From Humulus lupulus (Eukaryota; Streptophyta; Magnoliopsida; Rosales; Cannabaceae), in the NCBI RefSeq assembly GCF_963169125.1, contig NC_084795.1:141645766-141709765 (forward strand): a DNA stretch of 64,000 nucleotides. Direction: 5' to 3'. The notes below the pieces were generated by a model that searched no databases, was not told the origin of the DNA, and saw only the letters and a list, made by a program, of their open reading frames with translations. The position numbers and the translations under genes were made by a program. Positions 53,041 to 64,000 of this stretch are shown piece after piece (the stretch's first letter is position 1; each line of letters opens with the position of its first letter).

Positions 53041-55639
53041 TGTAACGCCCCAACTCCTGGGACCGTTACGGTGTGCCTTGTAAACAGTGCTAAACTCGCT
53101 AATCGAGTCATTTGGCCAAAATCGTGAACTAAGTATGATTAGCGGTTTAGGGATTAAAAACTTTGGTTAGGATATAACGTTTCACTAGAACGTTTAATAT
53201 ATACATTGGGATCCCGAAAATATAAATTTCAGAGTTTATTACATAAAATATTTACAACAGGCCATTCTAAGCGGCAAAACAGAGTTCAACCCTAGTTCCA
53301 CTTTAAACCTCGGCCGTGGCGGACGAGCAGCTGCATATGTACACATCATCACATAAGCTCTCCAACTCAAGGATGGTCTAGCTTCCTCTTGCCTTTACCT
53401 GCACCACATAGCACCCGTGAGCTGAAGCCCAGCAAGAAAACATAACGCTATACATAAACATTATCAAATGATTATCATTATAATCACACCGAGCGTAAAA
53501 CTTCCAAACCAATGAGTGAACATCACATGATTCAAGTGGGAGAGTGGCTGCTAGGTAAGCCACTAGCCTCCAAGCACTTATTTCATTCATCGACCCTTGA
53601 GGTCGGTCTGGCATTAATGCTCTTTCAGTCATTCAATGCTGATGGTCGATTAGATCTAATCTCCGTTGGCTTGCGTGAACCACGCTAAGACCGTTCTGAC
53701 TAATAAGTCAGCGCTATGTGACCACTGTCCAGTATCACTGCCGAACTTGACTAATAAGTCACAGCTTCACAGCTGATACTAACACCTTTGCCAATTCTGA
53801 CTAACGAGTCAGTGCAACGTGACAAGTGCCCAGTACCACTGCCGAACCTGACTAATGAGCCACAACCTCACAGTTGATACTAGCACCTTTGCCAAATCTG
53901 ACTAATTAGTCAGTACCATGCACAAGTAAGCAATGCTATCAATTTGTATCATACGCCAGTTATCCAAGAATAGGGCATTCAGCATGCTTACTAAACAGTT
54001 GCTAGCATAATCATGATCATGCACAAACTCAGAGACTCAAGCTCTGACCAATCTCATACTCATCATTCATGGCATGCCCTAATCATATGTTTCTCGTGCA
54101 TCACATGCATCACACTTAAACATCCAGCATGCCTCAATAATAATCATATGCAAATGGGCAAGATCGCCAAGCATTCATTATGCTATCAATGTTTACATTT
54201 AAACATCCAACATGCATCAATCATAGCCATGCATGTCACATATGGGGTGCAGTTTTCTTACCTTGGGTTCGAGCGAGAATTAATAAAAGAAACGACCTTT
54301 GAGAACGATCGGCTTTTAAGCCTTTAGCGGTCACCTAGTCATAACGAAACATATAGGATACCATTAATAAAAATGACCAACATAGGTTCCCAAACCAATA
54401 TCTAGCCTCCGGGATATCAATCCACACTTAACCGTGTACTAGGATCAATCCCGAGGCCTTAAGCTAACATCCCCAAGCCAAAAACCTATTTTTGGCCAAA
54501 TCTGCCTTGATGGGCCGCAGCTCACCCTAGCCATGCCGCGGCTCATCCCCCTGACAGAGACATAATTGCCTCAGAAACCACTTTAGGCCGCTGCACACAA
54601 AAGCCAGGCCGCGGCTCATTACCCTATTCAGCCCAAAAACCAGCAACGCACCAGCAAACTCCCCTGCGTTTTCCCTCTCAAACCAGCCCTTCAAATCAAC
54701 TCAAAACCTCTTCCAAACACTCATTCAAACCTCCAAACATCACCCATAACTCACCCACATCAAAACCCAAGTTAAACATCAATTAAACTCCCATTAATTC
54801 CTAACTAACACATCAAAATCACAAGCTAAAACTTAAAAGAAAACAGAGTATAACCAGACTTCCATGGCTGAGTTTCCTTACCTCAAGCTCGGTTTTCAAA
54901 CCCCTTCAATGGCTGAATCAAGTCCCTAAGCCCAAACCTTGATTTTCCTAGCTTGTTCCTTCAAATTGGCTTCAAAATTCCAAAAGGAGAAAGAAGAGAA
55001 ATGGTGTACGGGTGAGGAGAGAGAGGAGGTTGATGTCTCTGTTTTGGCTCTGTTTCTACAGTCTTCCAAACCCCAAAGCTGATATAAATCCTTAAGGTCA
55101 AAAGACCATAATGCCCCTAGGCCAATTTAAATGCTTCTAAACACTCCCAAGGGTAAATCCGTCATTTCCAACCTATATCGTTAATTATAATTAACGCTCT
55201 CCAATTCCCGCTAATTCCAACATTCTCAAATGCCAATAAATCATACCCCATTACCCTTTAATTCCCGGTAATGTTCTAATCATCAAAATGACCCCGAGAC
55301 TCACCCCGAGCCCCAAACTTAATCCTGTTATGACTAGACTGAAAACTTGCTTTCCCATGATCGTCTCACGTCGAATGGCTCGAACCAATCCACATATAAT
55401 GTGGTAAAATTATATTTCACCCATATGCATAAAATTACACAATCACGCCCCCAACGGCCAAATTACCAAAATGCCCTTGCATTTAAAATATGAGCCCATA
55501 TGCATGCATTCACCATCATATAATAATATAATTCACATAAACATGCATATAATCATTAAATATCATAATAAATCAATTATGGCCCTCCCGGCCTCCTAAT
55601 CAAGGTCCTAAACCTTATTAGGAAATTTTGGGCATTACA
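53041..55639 (-). repeat. 3' LTR of the gag-only element
   Basis: Plus-strand ends are TGTAACGCCCC and GGGCATTACA. It contains a 101-bp tandem array (about 53699-53915) built around TGACTAATAAGTCA-like palindromes, including the perfect CTGACTAATTAGTCAG, and a GC-rich module with CCGCGG-like phrases (54510-54620). Confidence 0.93.
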
Positions 55640-55660
55640 ACTATCCCCTCCTTATAGAAA
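55640..55660 (-). promoter_or_regulatory. Polypurine tract of the gag-only element
   Basis: On the minus strand ATAAGGAGGGGATAGT precedes the LTR start TGTAATGCCC. It is nearly identical to the tract of Tekay-2, so cis-signals are kept although pol is lost. Confidence 0.85.
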
Positions 55661-57991
55661 TTTCGTCCTCGAAATTTATCTGAACAGCCCGGAATAAGAA
55701 TTCTGCACAACTAGTTCCAGTTTCCCAGTTCATTCTCTTGACCTCACTGTTTCTGCAACATACCTTAAATCAAGGTATACTTTGTTCCTTAGAACCTTAT
55801 AACTCAACTCATGAGTTCTTTTAACCCATGTCCACTGCATGAAAATACATAACACAATGTACAACTATCAGAACCAAAACTATGGTCTAACAAAAGATAA
55901 TCTGACCAGTCCTATCCAGGACTCAAACTCCCATACCAATCTAGGCTGAACTTGCCTTTACTCATTACCCCTTACCATGGTGATTCTTTAGGAAGACACA
56001 ACTTCCTACCTGGAACTCCATGTTTCTGCTTTTCAGTTTAGTATCACTTTCCATTTAATCTGAGAAGTGAGCATCCCTGCTCCAACCTCTAATAACCTCT
56101 ATGGTCCCCTGAACCATCTCATGATCCAGATGTAACATCTCACCCAGCTCATTCCAATGTACAGGTGATGAACATGTTCTACCATAACTTATCTCATAAG
56201 GTACCCTTTCAACACTGGACAGTTCTCCCTCTGATTATGATAAGCCCGAGAACAATGATCTGTACAAAATTCTATCTATATGTTCATCGCCTTCTCTCAC
56301 CCTTCCATAACCTAGAAGCAACATTAGAGTCTTCATCTGATAAGATAGACCTTGAGTTCACGAAGGCTCTCTATTCTTCTCACAAGGAGACTCAAATATA
56401 GATCAGCTGTACTATTCACCTGTCCTTACTGATATAATTAACTCACTTGGACTACCAGTCCACAATGACTTAATACCCATTTCATACCGATCCATCAACC
56501 TGGGAACCCCACCCCGAAACTCATCACGATGCTCACTTTTTCCCACTATGAAATACCCAAAGGCTGTAATGGCCTTGCTGTTTCCTGATATACTGTTTTG
56601 ATCTGCTAACAGGCAAGAGCTTTACACATGTCTCAATATATCCCTCTTCATCTCAGGCCGTCACTATAAAATTTCCATATCATGTAACCCTTCACGATGC
56701 CTGAATGAAACGAATAAAAGAATAACATGAGATTCATCCAGAATCTCTCAGTTAATCTCAATGTCCATCGGATCCCAAGTCCGATCTCTATACCACCATA
56801 AACTCACGTCTGTCATTATACAACCCTTAGCTAATCCAGCTAAAGCTTCCATTCAATCTTGCCCGTCTGTGGCTCACTTAACCATCTTTCCTTTTATCTT
56901 TCTTGAGATAATAATCTCAAACAATAAACTGGCCACTTGGCCCGCCAGAAACTCTACCCAGTCCTGGTTAGATTCTTTAATCAACATGTTGCATGGGCAA
57001 TCATTTTTCTCTATCACTAGGATGTCATAACAATCCTCAAACTAATCCTGGTCTATAAAGACCCAGCACTTTCCTCCCCATAGCACCTGAAATATCTTTA
57101 CTATTCATGGACACTCCTGTCCCCAAGGCACTTTTCACTCTTGGTTATTCTCCACAGAGAAAACACCACCATTCCATCGTCCAATACAATCACAAATCCC
57201 ATTTCAAACAAATCCTTGAATGCTCTATTCATCTGATTCACAAACACTTAGTATCAACCCAATTCTCAAGATATACTCAGCACCCGCAGTGCTCTAATCT
57301 GATAGCTCAATCCTTTACATAATTTTCTCACTCTGATCTCTAATTGGTCTTAACCAGATCCAAGATCCACCTTAAAGGGTTCCATCTTACTCAGCAACTA
57401 ACTCTTTAATTCTTATAACTCCACTGAGCCACTCGAAATAGTATTTACATCTGATTCCATCTCTGGCACTAAATCAATCACCACTCCAATCTTCTTTTAA
57501 TAAAAAGAAGGCCTGACAGACCACTTGGGAACACATTCAGAACTCACAGACTAGTCCAGTCTGTCCTGATCTCACTAACACAATCTAAGTGGTATCCACC
57601 ACACTGGCTAAGAGTTTCATGCATCTCCCTGCACAAACTCCAACCCTCACATCCGGTATCATAAACATATCGAATTCTTGCACAGTGCCAATTGTCACAA
57701 GACCTTCTGCTCACAAGCTCAAGAATTACGACACTTCCCTTTCCATTCAAAACAGTTCTTTAATTACTCAACCAATCCAAACCCTGGATCAAACTAAAGC
57801 CTGTCATAACCAGCTTTACCAGAGTCCCCGATGAGTCCTTGTCATAACTCAACTTATCTCTTAGGTTGCCAATACCGTATTACTTTTCCCATCACAACAT
57901 AACCATGTGATCCACATATACCATCCATATACCCTTCTCCATGTACACATTAACAAAAGAATAACATGGCGCCAAAGCCAAACAACATAAT
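55661..57991 (-). pseudogene. Decayed pol remnant of the gag-only element
   Basis: No frame is open for long. On the minus strand faint, ordered echoes of Tekay integrase remain: 'VPYEISYGRTCSSPVHW' and 'NMEFQVGSCVFL' (about 56220-56000) and 'QPLGIS.WE' (about 56590-56550). The whole remnant is about 2.3 kb, against about 3.4 kb of pol in Tekay-2. I see no RT YxDD box. Its decay is much deeper than the LTR divergence, so pol was lost before the last transposition. Confidence 0.7.
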
Positions 57992-59068
57992 TCATAACTC
58001 AGAACTAGAAAACTGACCTGTCATCCCCGAGGAGCTAGTCTCAGTCTCAGACTCTGATTGTCCTGGAACAAACACTCGAGTTGGAATGGAGCTGCCTATC
58101 CCCCTTTGTTCATCCTTTACCACAGGGCACCTCTTCACAATATGCCCAACCATGCCACAAGCAAAACATGACCTTGCTTGGCATTCTCCCAGATGATGCC
58201 TCTTGCACCGAGCGCACTCTAGGTAAGGCTTCCAGCCTTTCTTCTTGCTTGCTCCAATAAGTGGAGGTACCACTATCTGGGCTCCATGCCCTCCAGCACT
58301 CTGCTGCCCAACTACTATACTCTCAACAGCAAGAGCCTTCTCTACCACCTGAGCATAGGTAGAGACTTCATACACTGGGGCAACTCTAACGCCCTGAGCT
58401 ATACCAGGATTCAACCCCTGAATAAATCTTTCCTTCCAAGCCATATCTGTGGGTACCATGTCTAAGGCAAACTTGGCCAACTCATCAAATTTAGTAACAT
58501 ACTCGGTCACTGATGCATTACCCTGAACAAGGTTCAGAAACTCATTCATCTTGGCAGTCTTAGCTGCGTCACAATAATACTTCTCATTAAATAGCTGCCT
58601 AAATTCTTTCCAGTCCATCACAGCTGTATCTCGTGTCTTGGATACTACCTCCCACCATGTCCGACCATCATCCTGCAGTACACATGTAGCACAGATCACT
58701 CTATCATGACCTACCAGTCCCATACTATCAAGAATGGAGCTGATCATGCCCATCCATTGCACATCTCTGAATGGATCTAGGCCTCCCTCAAAGATTGGAG
58801 GATAAAACTTCAGGAATCTTCCACAGAGAAATTCCCATCTATTCTCAACCCTAGGCTGAGCTGAAACTGATGCCACCCCTTGCATAGCAAAGAAAGGGGT
58901 ACCACCCAACAGACTCCGCTGTTGCTTCAAATACCTGATCTCTTCCTCATGCCTCTGCAATCTTAATTGCAAATTTGTAAGCGTCTGCTGAACATTCAGA
59001 GATGTAGACGAAGGACTAATACCCTGGCTGTAACTCCCAGCCCCTGTATAGCTATCACCAGGCCTCAT
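57992..59068 (-). CDS. gag: Gag polyprotein of a non-autonomous chromovirus (intact)
   Basis: A complete 358-residue frame runs from ATG 59068 to the stop at 57992. Residues 1-70 form a glutamine-rich coiled-coil-prone start ('LTNLQLRLQRHEEEIRYLKQ'). The capsid region spans roughly 88-260 ('FEGGLDPFRDVQWMGM', 'WKEFRQLFNEKYY', 'AWKERFIQGLNPGIAQGV'). Two zinc-binding motifs follow: 'CARCKRHHLGEC' and the canonical CX2CX4HX4C knuckle 'CFACGMVGHIVKRC'. The protein would package RNA and form particles in the cytoplasm. It ends near where protease would begin, with no protease active site after it. It is the only clean retrotransposon ORF in the window, which suggests selection or very recent copying. 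Confidence 0.88.
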   Translation of the reverse strand: MRPGDSYTGAGSYSQGISPSSTSLNVQQTLTNLQLRLQRHEEEIRYLKQQRSLLGGTPFFAMQGVASVSAQPRVENRWEFLCGRFLKFYPPIFEGGLDPFRDVQWMGMISSILDSMGLVGHDRVICATCVLQDDGRTWWEVVSKTRDTAVMDWKEFRQLFNEKYYCDAAKTAKMNEFLNLVQGNASVTEYVTKFDELAKFALDMVPTDMAWKERFIQGLNPGIAQGVRVAPVYEVSTYAQVVEKALAVESIVVGQQSAGGHGAQIVVPPLIGASKKKGWKPYLECARCKRHHLGECQARSCFACGMVGHIVKRCPVVKDEQRGIGSSIPTRVFVPGQSESETETSSSGMTGQFSSSEL

Positions 59069-59545
59069 AATCTGCCTTGAATAAACCTGCTAATTCAATC
59101 TGCAGTCAATAACTTGACCCATTAATCATAATAAGCATATCAAGGGCTTTCCCCACGGGATAAATCTTACCACATCACAATCATAATCCACTTGTAGTGC
59201 TACAAACATGCCCATGGCATTCATACATACTCATAACCCCTGCTCTTCCAATACTCAACCATGCCTCAAACCCCAGCATGAAAATAACACAATTATATAT
59301 TCATGGAGCAGGCAATCATATGATCACAGTCATATATACATATATATTCACGGAGCATACAAACATATAGTCAAGAGCCAGGCTCTATCAGAATCTCATG
59401 CTCCCTAATACAATGTGCAGGTAAATCATTCACATTTGATTTAAACAGCTATACACATAGCTACAGAAATAGTCACCATTCCCTGAGTGAAGCTATCTTC
59501 AGTGATGAGTGTACATGCCCAGCTTGTCTTCAGGAACCATAAACC
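59069..59545 (-). other. Leader of the gag-only element
   Basis: This untranslated leader of about 480 bases lies between primer site and gag. It is CA-rich on the plus strand with an (AT/CA) stretch near 59330-59350. It would contain the packaging signal; nothing more specific is visible. Confidence 0.5.
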
Positions 59546-59567
59546 TTGGCTGGCTTTGATACCAAGT
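59546..59567 (-). promoter_or_regulatory. Primer binding site of the gag-only element
   Basis: On the minus strand ACTTGGTATCAAAGCCAGCC follows the 5' LTR. It matches the initiator-Met primer site with one change (TGGTATCAAAGCC versus TGGTATCAGAGCC). Confidence 0.85.
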
Positions 59568-62167
59568 TGTAACGCCCCAACTCCTGGGACCGTTACGGTG
59601 TGCCTTGTAAACAGTTCTAAACTCGCTAATCGAGTCATTTGGCCAAAATCGTGAACTAAGTATGATTAGCGGTTTAGGGATTAAAAACTTTGGTTAGGAT
59701 ATAACGTTTCACTAGAATGTTTAATATATACATTGGGATCCCGAAAATATAAATTTCAGAGTTTATTACAGAAAATATTTACAACAGGCCGTTCTAAGCG
59801 GCAAAACAGGGTTCAACCCTAGTTCCACTTTAAACCTCGGCCGTGGCGGACGAGCAGCTGCATATGTACACATCATCACATAAGCTCTCCAACTCAAGGA
59901 TGGTCTAGCTTCCTCTTGCCTTTACCTGCACCACATAGCACCCGTGAGCCGAAGCCCAGCAAGAAAACATAACGCTATACATAAACTTTATCAAATGATT
60001 ATCATTATAATCACACCGAGCGTAAAACTTCCAAACCAATGAGTGAACATCACATGATTCAAGTGGGAGAGTGGCTGCTAGGTAAGCCACTAGCCTCCAA
60101 GCACTTATTTCATTCATCGACCCTTGAGGTCGGTCTGGCATTAATGCTCTTTCAGTCATTCAATGCTGATGGTCGATTAGATCTAATCTCCGTTGGCTTG
60201 CGTGAACCACGCTAAGACCGTTCTGACTAATAAGTCAGCGCTATGTGACCACTGTCCAGTATCACTGCCGAACTTGACTAATAAGTCACAGCTTCACAGC
60301 TGATACTAACACCTTTGCCAATTCTGACTGACGAGTCAGTGCAACGTGACCAGTGCCCAGTACCACTGCCGAACCTGACTAATGAGTCACAGCTTCACAG
60401 TTGATACTAGCACCTTTGCCAAATCTGACTAATTAGTCAGTACCATGCACAAGTAAGCAATGCTATCAATATGTATCATACGCCAGTTATCCAAGAATAG
60501 GGCATTCAGCATGCTTACTAAACAGTTGCTAGCATAATCATGATCATGCACAAACTCAGAGACTCAAGCTCTGACCAATCTCATACTCATCATTCATGGC
60601 ATGCCCTAATCATATGTTTCTCGTGCATCACATGCATCACACTTAATCATCCAGCATGCCTCAATAATAATCATATGCAAATGGGCAAGATCGCCAAGCA
60701 TTCATTATGCTATCAATGTTTACATTTAAACATCCAACATGCATCAATCATAGCCATGCATGTCACATATGGGGTGCAGTTTTCTTACCTTGGGTTCGAG
60801 CGAGAATTAATAAAAGAAACGACCTTTGAGAACGATTGGCTTTTAGTCCTTTAGCAGTCACCTAGTCATAACCAAACAAATAGGATACCATTAATAAAAA
60901 TGACCAACATAGGTTGCCAAACTAATATCTAGCCTCCGGGATATCAATCCACACTTAACCGTGTACTAGGATCAACCCCGAGGCCTTAAGCTAACATCCC
61001 CAAGCCAAAAACCTATTTTTGGCCAAATCTGCCTTGATCGGCCGCGACTCACCATAGCCATGCCACAGCTCATCCCCCTGACAGAGACATAATTTCCTCA
61101 GAAACCACTTTAGGCCGCGGCACACAAAAGCCAGGGTGCGGCTCATTACCCTGATCAGCCCAAAAACCAGCAACGCACCAGCAAACTCCCCTGCGTTTTC
61201 CCTCTCAAACCAGCCCTTCAAATCAAATCAAAACCTCTTCCAAACACTCATTCAAACCTCCAAACATCACCCATAACTCACCCACATCAAAACCCAAGTT
61301 AAACATCAATTAAACTCCCATTAATTCCTAACTAACACATCAAAATCACAAGTTGAAACTTAAAAGAAAATAGAGTATAACCAGACTTCCATGGCTGAGT
61401 TTCCTTACCTCAAGCTCAGTTTTCAAACCCCTTCAATGGCTGAATCAAGTCCCTCAGCCAAAACCTTGATTTTCCTAGCTTGTTCCTTCAAATTGGCTTC
61501 AAAATTCCAAAAGGAGAAAGAAGAGAAATGGTGTACGGGTGAGGAGAGAGAGGAGGTTGATGTCTCTGTTTTGGCTCTGTTTCTACAGCCTTCCAAACCC
61601 CAAAGCTGATATAAATCCTTAAGGTCAAAAGACCATAATGCCCCTAGGCCAATTTAAATGCTTCTAAACACTCCCAAGGGTAAATCTGTCATTTCCAACC
61701 TATACCATTAATTATAATTAACGCTCTCCAATTCCCGCTAATTCCAACATTCTCAAATGCCAATAAATCATACCCCATTACCCTTTAATTCCCAGTAATG
61801 TTCTAATCATCAAAATGACCCCGAGACTCACGCCGAGCCCCGAACTTAATCCTGTCATGACTAGACCGAAAACTTTCTTTCCCATGATCGTCTCACGTCG
61901 AATGGCTCGAACCAATCCACATATAATGTGGTAAAATTATATTTCACCCATATGCATAAAATTACACAATCACGCCCCCCAACGGCTAAATTACCAAAAT
62001 GCCCTTGCATTTAAAATATGAGCCCATATGCATGCATTCACCATCATATAATAATATAATTCACATAAACATGCATATAATCATTAAATATCATAATAAA
62101 TCAATTATCGCCCTCCCAGCCTCCTAATCAAGGTCCTAAACCTTATTAGGAAATTTGGGGCATTACA
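59568..62167 (-). repeat. 5' LTR of the gag-only element
   Basis: It is collinear with 53041-55639 over the whole length, and differences are scattered single-base changes. It has the same 101-bp array (about 60226-60442) and GC-rich module (61040-61140). Confidence 0.93.
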
Positions 62168-62172
62168 GATAT

Positions 62173-62998
62173 CCTCTATTTTTTCTGCCTCAATCTCAAT
62201 CGTGACACCAAAACTGGAGGTGATGGATTCTACTACCTCACTCGGTTTCTGAAAACCGCTAGCATCATTGATCTCCCCAACCAGCCAAGATACTTTAAGG
62301 ACCTATTCTTCATGTCGAATGGGTTCAATACATGCAAGTATCGATACTTCAGCCGACCTCATAACTGTCTTTGATTTTTTAAGGACTTTACACATAATTG
62401 TCTGCCTTAGAATATTCACTATTCTGATCGCGTTATTTTCTTGTGCAACTGTTTATAAGAGGTGTAAGTCTTCAATCGTCCATAGGGCCAAATACCTGAA
62501 GCTCACATCCGTCCCTGCCGAGTAAAAAGACTGGCGAGTGATAATAATAGATGCCAACATGGTCGCATGTAATTTTATCGAGAATGGCCAATATTTGCAC
62601 TCTGACCTCTTGGTTCTCCTTGAAAGAGGGCCCTTACCATTGTAGAGGACGCTGAAGAGGAAAAGGAGGTTACGTCGTTGGTGCGTAGATGCCCTTCTTA
62701 GGGCGGTCTAAGTGAGGACCCAGGTCGGGCTCAATCAGGGGCAGCAACTAGAACCTCTGGCCAAGGTTATATTGAAACCAATTCTAATGGGCCTGTTGCT
62801 AGCTTCATGTTAGTTTGGCATGAACTGAGGAAGATCGTGACTAAACTCCCTAAAGATGCAAGAAAAAAATGGCACCCTCCAACAATGTGTCGATATTCTT
62901 GTTCCACGTCGTGATATTGCTCTCCCCAATAAGACCATAGTTGTAGATAATACCTTACACATTAGGAGTAATATTTTCGAGCGGTATGGCACACATAT
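62173..62998 (+). pseudogene. Tat-5 extra ORF, 3' exons
   Basis: The frame resuming at 62168-62180 reads 'LYFFCLNLNRDTKTGGDGFYYL' and 'IIDLPNQPRYFKDLFFMSNGF' (to about 62340), the second half of the Transposase_28-like region begun at 52876. After a likely intron or decay comes 'AKYLKLTSVPAE' (62488-62523), then weakly readable sequence. It is cut by the LTR at 62999. No coiled-coil exon is seen here; it probably lies right of the window. Confidence 0.6.
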
Positions 62999-64000
62999 TG
63001 TAACGACCCAAATTCGCTAATAAGGCTTAAGGGCCTTGATTAGTGTGCCAGGAGGGCAGGTTGGGATTTATGTGTGATTTTATGAATTAAATGCATGATT
63101 ATGATTTAAAGCATGTTATTTGGCTATTTGTTTAACTGAGATGCATGGCTATGTTTACTAGTATGCATGTAGGCCCGGATCGTGTTAGAAGGGCATAATT
63201 GTAATTTTGGCCATGTTGGGCATAACTGTATTGATATGTGATAACTGTATTCTGTGAATTGTACCACGTGGGTGTGGTTGTATTATTGTGATGCACGTGC
63301 CGAGACGGTTCTAGAGAGCTCGTTAACTCAAGAGTCACAACGGGATTTCTATACCCGGCTCGGGAGGAGCCTAGGGGTACCTCGGGAATTTTATGGTTAA
63401 GTTGAGATTTAGTGGGTAATGGTTATTGGAGATTTAGTAACCTGGGTAACCATTAGTTACTGCTGAGAGTAACAAGTTTTAGAAAGAAAATGGTAGAAAT
63501 GAAATAGAAATGAAAAGACTTAAGTACCCTTGAGGTTTAGGTGGGAAAGGATAGGCAAGGAGGGGCAAAATGGTCATTTGGTTGGGAATTAGATAAATGG
63601 CAGCTGGTTTTATGGGGTACACGGTTTGGGGCTTAACCATTTTGGTCTTGATAGTGTTTGAAGAGAAGAGAAAAGAGAGGGAAAAGCTAGGGCATGAGGA
63701 AGAAGAAGAAGAAGAAGAGAAGGAGAAGTTGGAGACCTAGGAGATGAAGGAAGCTTAGGGATGGATTCTCCATATGAGGTAAGGAATTTTATACACATTT
63801 AAGGCTTGATTATGTTATGGGTTAAGAATTTGAGCATGGGTTAAGTTTGATGTTTGAGTTTTTATTTTTTTCTGAAATTGAAATCAAGGATGTGGATTTG
63901 ATTGGGTGTTTAGATGTTTTGGTGATGTTTATGGGTTGTTGGATGGTTTATTTGGAGTCTTGAGTTGGTTTTGGGGCTTGGGTGTGAGTTTGGGTTGATT
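62999..64000 (+). repeat. Tekay-like LTR, truncated by the window edge
   Basis: It starts TGTAACGACCCAAATTCGC, very like the starts at 16981 and 36707, and continues with 'ccttgattagtgtgccaggagggc', 'gccgagacggttctagagagc' and 'gtcacaacggga', all family landmarks. The upstream flank CATAT would be one target-site copy; the other copy is outside. Whether it is a solo LTR or a full element cannot be seen. Confidence 0.85.

Larger units (their letters stand above)
53041..62167 (-). mobile_element. Young non-autonomous chromovirus with intact gag and decayed pol
   Basis: LTRs of 2599 and 2600 bp (53041-55639 and 59568-62167) are flanked by perfect GATAT (53036-53040 and 62168-62172). The first 450 aligned bases differ at 7 positions (about 1.6%). 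The 3.9-kb interior has a Met-type primer site, an uninterrupted 358-residue gag and a polypurine tract, but pol is reduced to about 2.3 kb of unreadable remnants. This fits the class of terminal-repeat retrotransposons with a GAG domain (TR-GAG), which depend on enzymes supplied in trans. Confidence 0.93.

Noticed and set aside
57544..57834. Short open frames on both strands in the decayed pol
   Set aside because: They fall in sequence derived from pol, out of its original frame, and no known domain is visible.
1..64000. Assigning a species (for example hop, hemp or mulberry relatives)
   Set aside because: LTR style suggested Rosales to me, but no single-copy host gene is present to support it.

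Overview
The window is plant nuclear DNA, almost certainly from a eudicot with a large repeat-rich genome. I found no convincing host protein gene, tRNA gene or intact rRNA gene. Nearly every recognisable segment belongs to Ty3/gypsy LTR retrotransposons of two kinds. The first is Tat-type (Retand/Ogre-like), with a large antisense extra ORF. The second is Tekay/Del-type chromoviruses, with 2-2.6 kb LTRs, an initiator-Met tRNA primer site and, in copies that keep it, a C-terminal chromodomain. GC-rich LTR modules with repeated CCGCGG recur throughout. I could not fix the species.

Layout, left to right. (1) 1-21932: Tat element 'Tat-1' (+), entered inside its 5' LTR. It has decayed gag-pro-RT-RNaseH-aRNaseH-IN, then an antisense spliced extra ORF, then a 3' LTR at 21123-21932. 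A complete but dead chromovirus, 'Tekay-2' (9930-19131, +), is inserted in the extra ORF. (2) 21933-24624 and about 35440-39087: two halves of an old chromovirus, 'Tekay-old' (+), whose 5' end lies left of the window. Tat-1 sits in its 5' leader. An AT-rich block sits in its RNase H region and carries 77-bp tandem repeats, CACTA-like repeats and the Tat element 'Tat-3' (25631-34074, minus strand, TSD TGTAC). Tat-3 has lost RT, RNase H and most of the integrase by one internal deletion. (3) 39088-45897: 'Tat-4' (minus strand), cut by the old chromovirus, by an Athila-like solo LTR (39404-40710) and by a Tekay-like solo LTR (42321-44398, TSD GTGCG). (4) 45898-47003: AT-rich, nothing recognised. 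(5) 47004-48921: solo LTR, TSD AGTTA. (6) 48927-62998: pieces of the extra ORF of 'Tat-5', interrupted by a solo LTR with a 5S-rRNA-like module at its edge (49952-52368, TSD ATAAC) and by a young non-autonomous chromovirus (53041-62167, minus strand, TSD GATAT). The latter has an intact gag but a wrecked pol. (7) 62999-64000: start of another Tekay-like LTR running off the window.

In the Tat copies the extra ORF runs opposite to gag-pol. It has a TATA-like box just inside the 3' LTR, apparent introns, a region resembling the plant 'putative gypsy type transposon' domain, and a coiled-coil C-terminus where that part is preserved. Gag-pol and the extra ORF converge tail to tail. The 53-62 kb chromovirus looks like a parasite that kept gag and LTRs and borrowed enzymes in trans. 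Most other coding regions are dead, and many of their stops are TAG where CAG is expected, which fits deamination of CHG-methylated cytosine.
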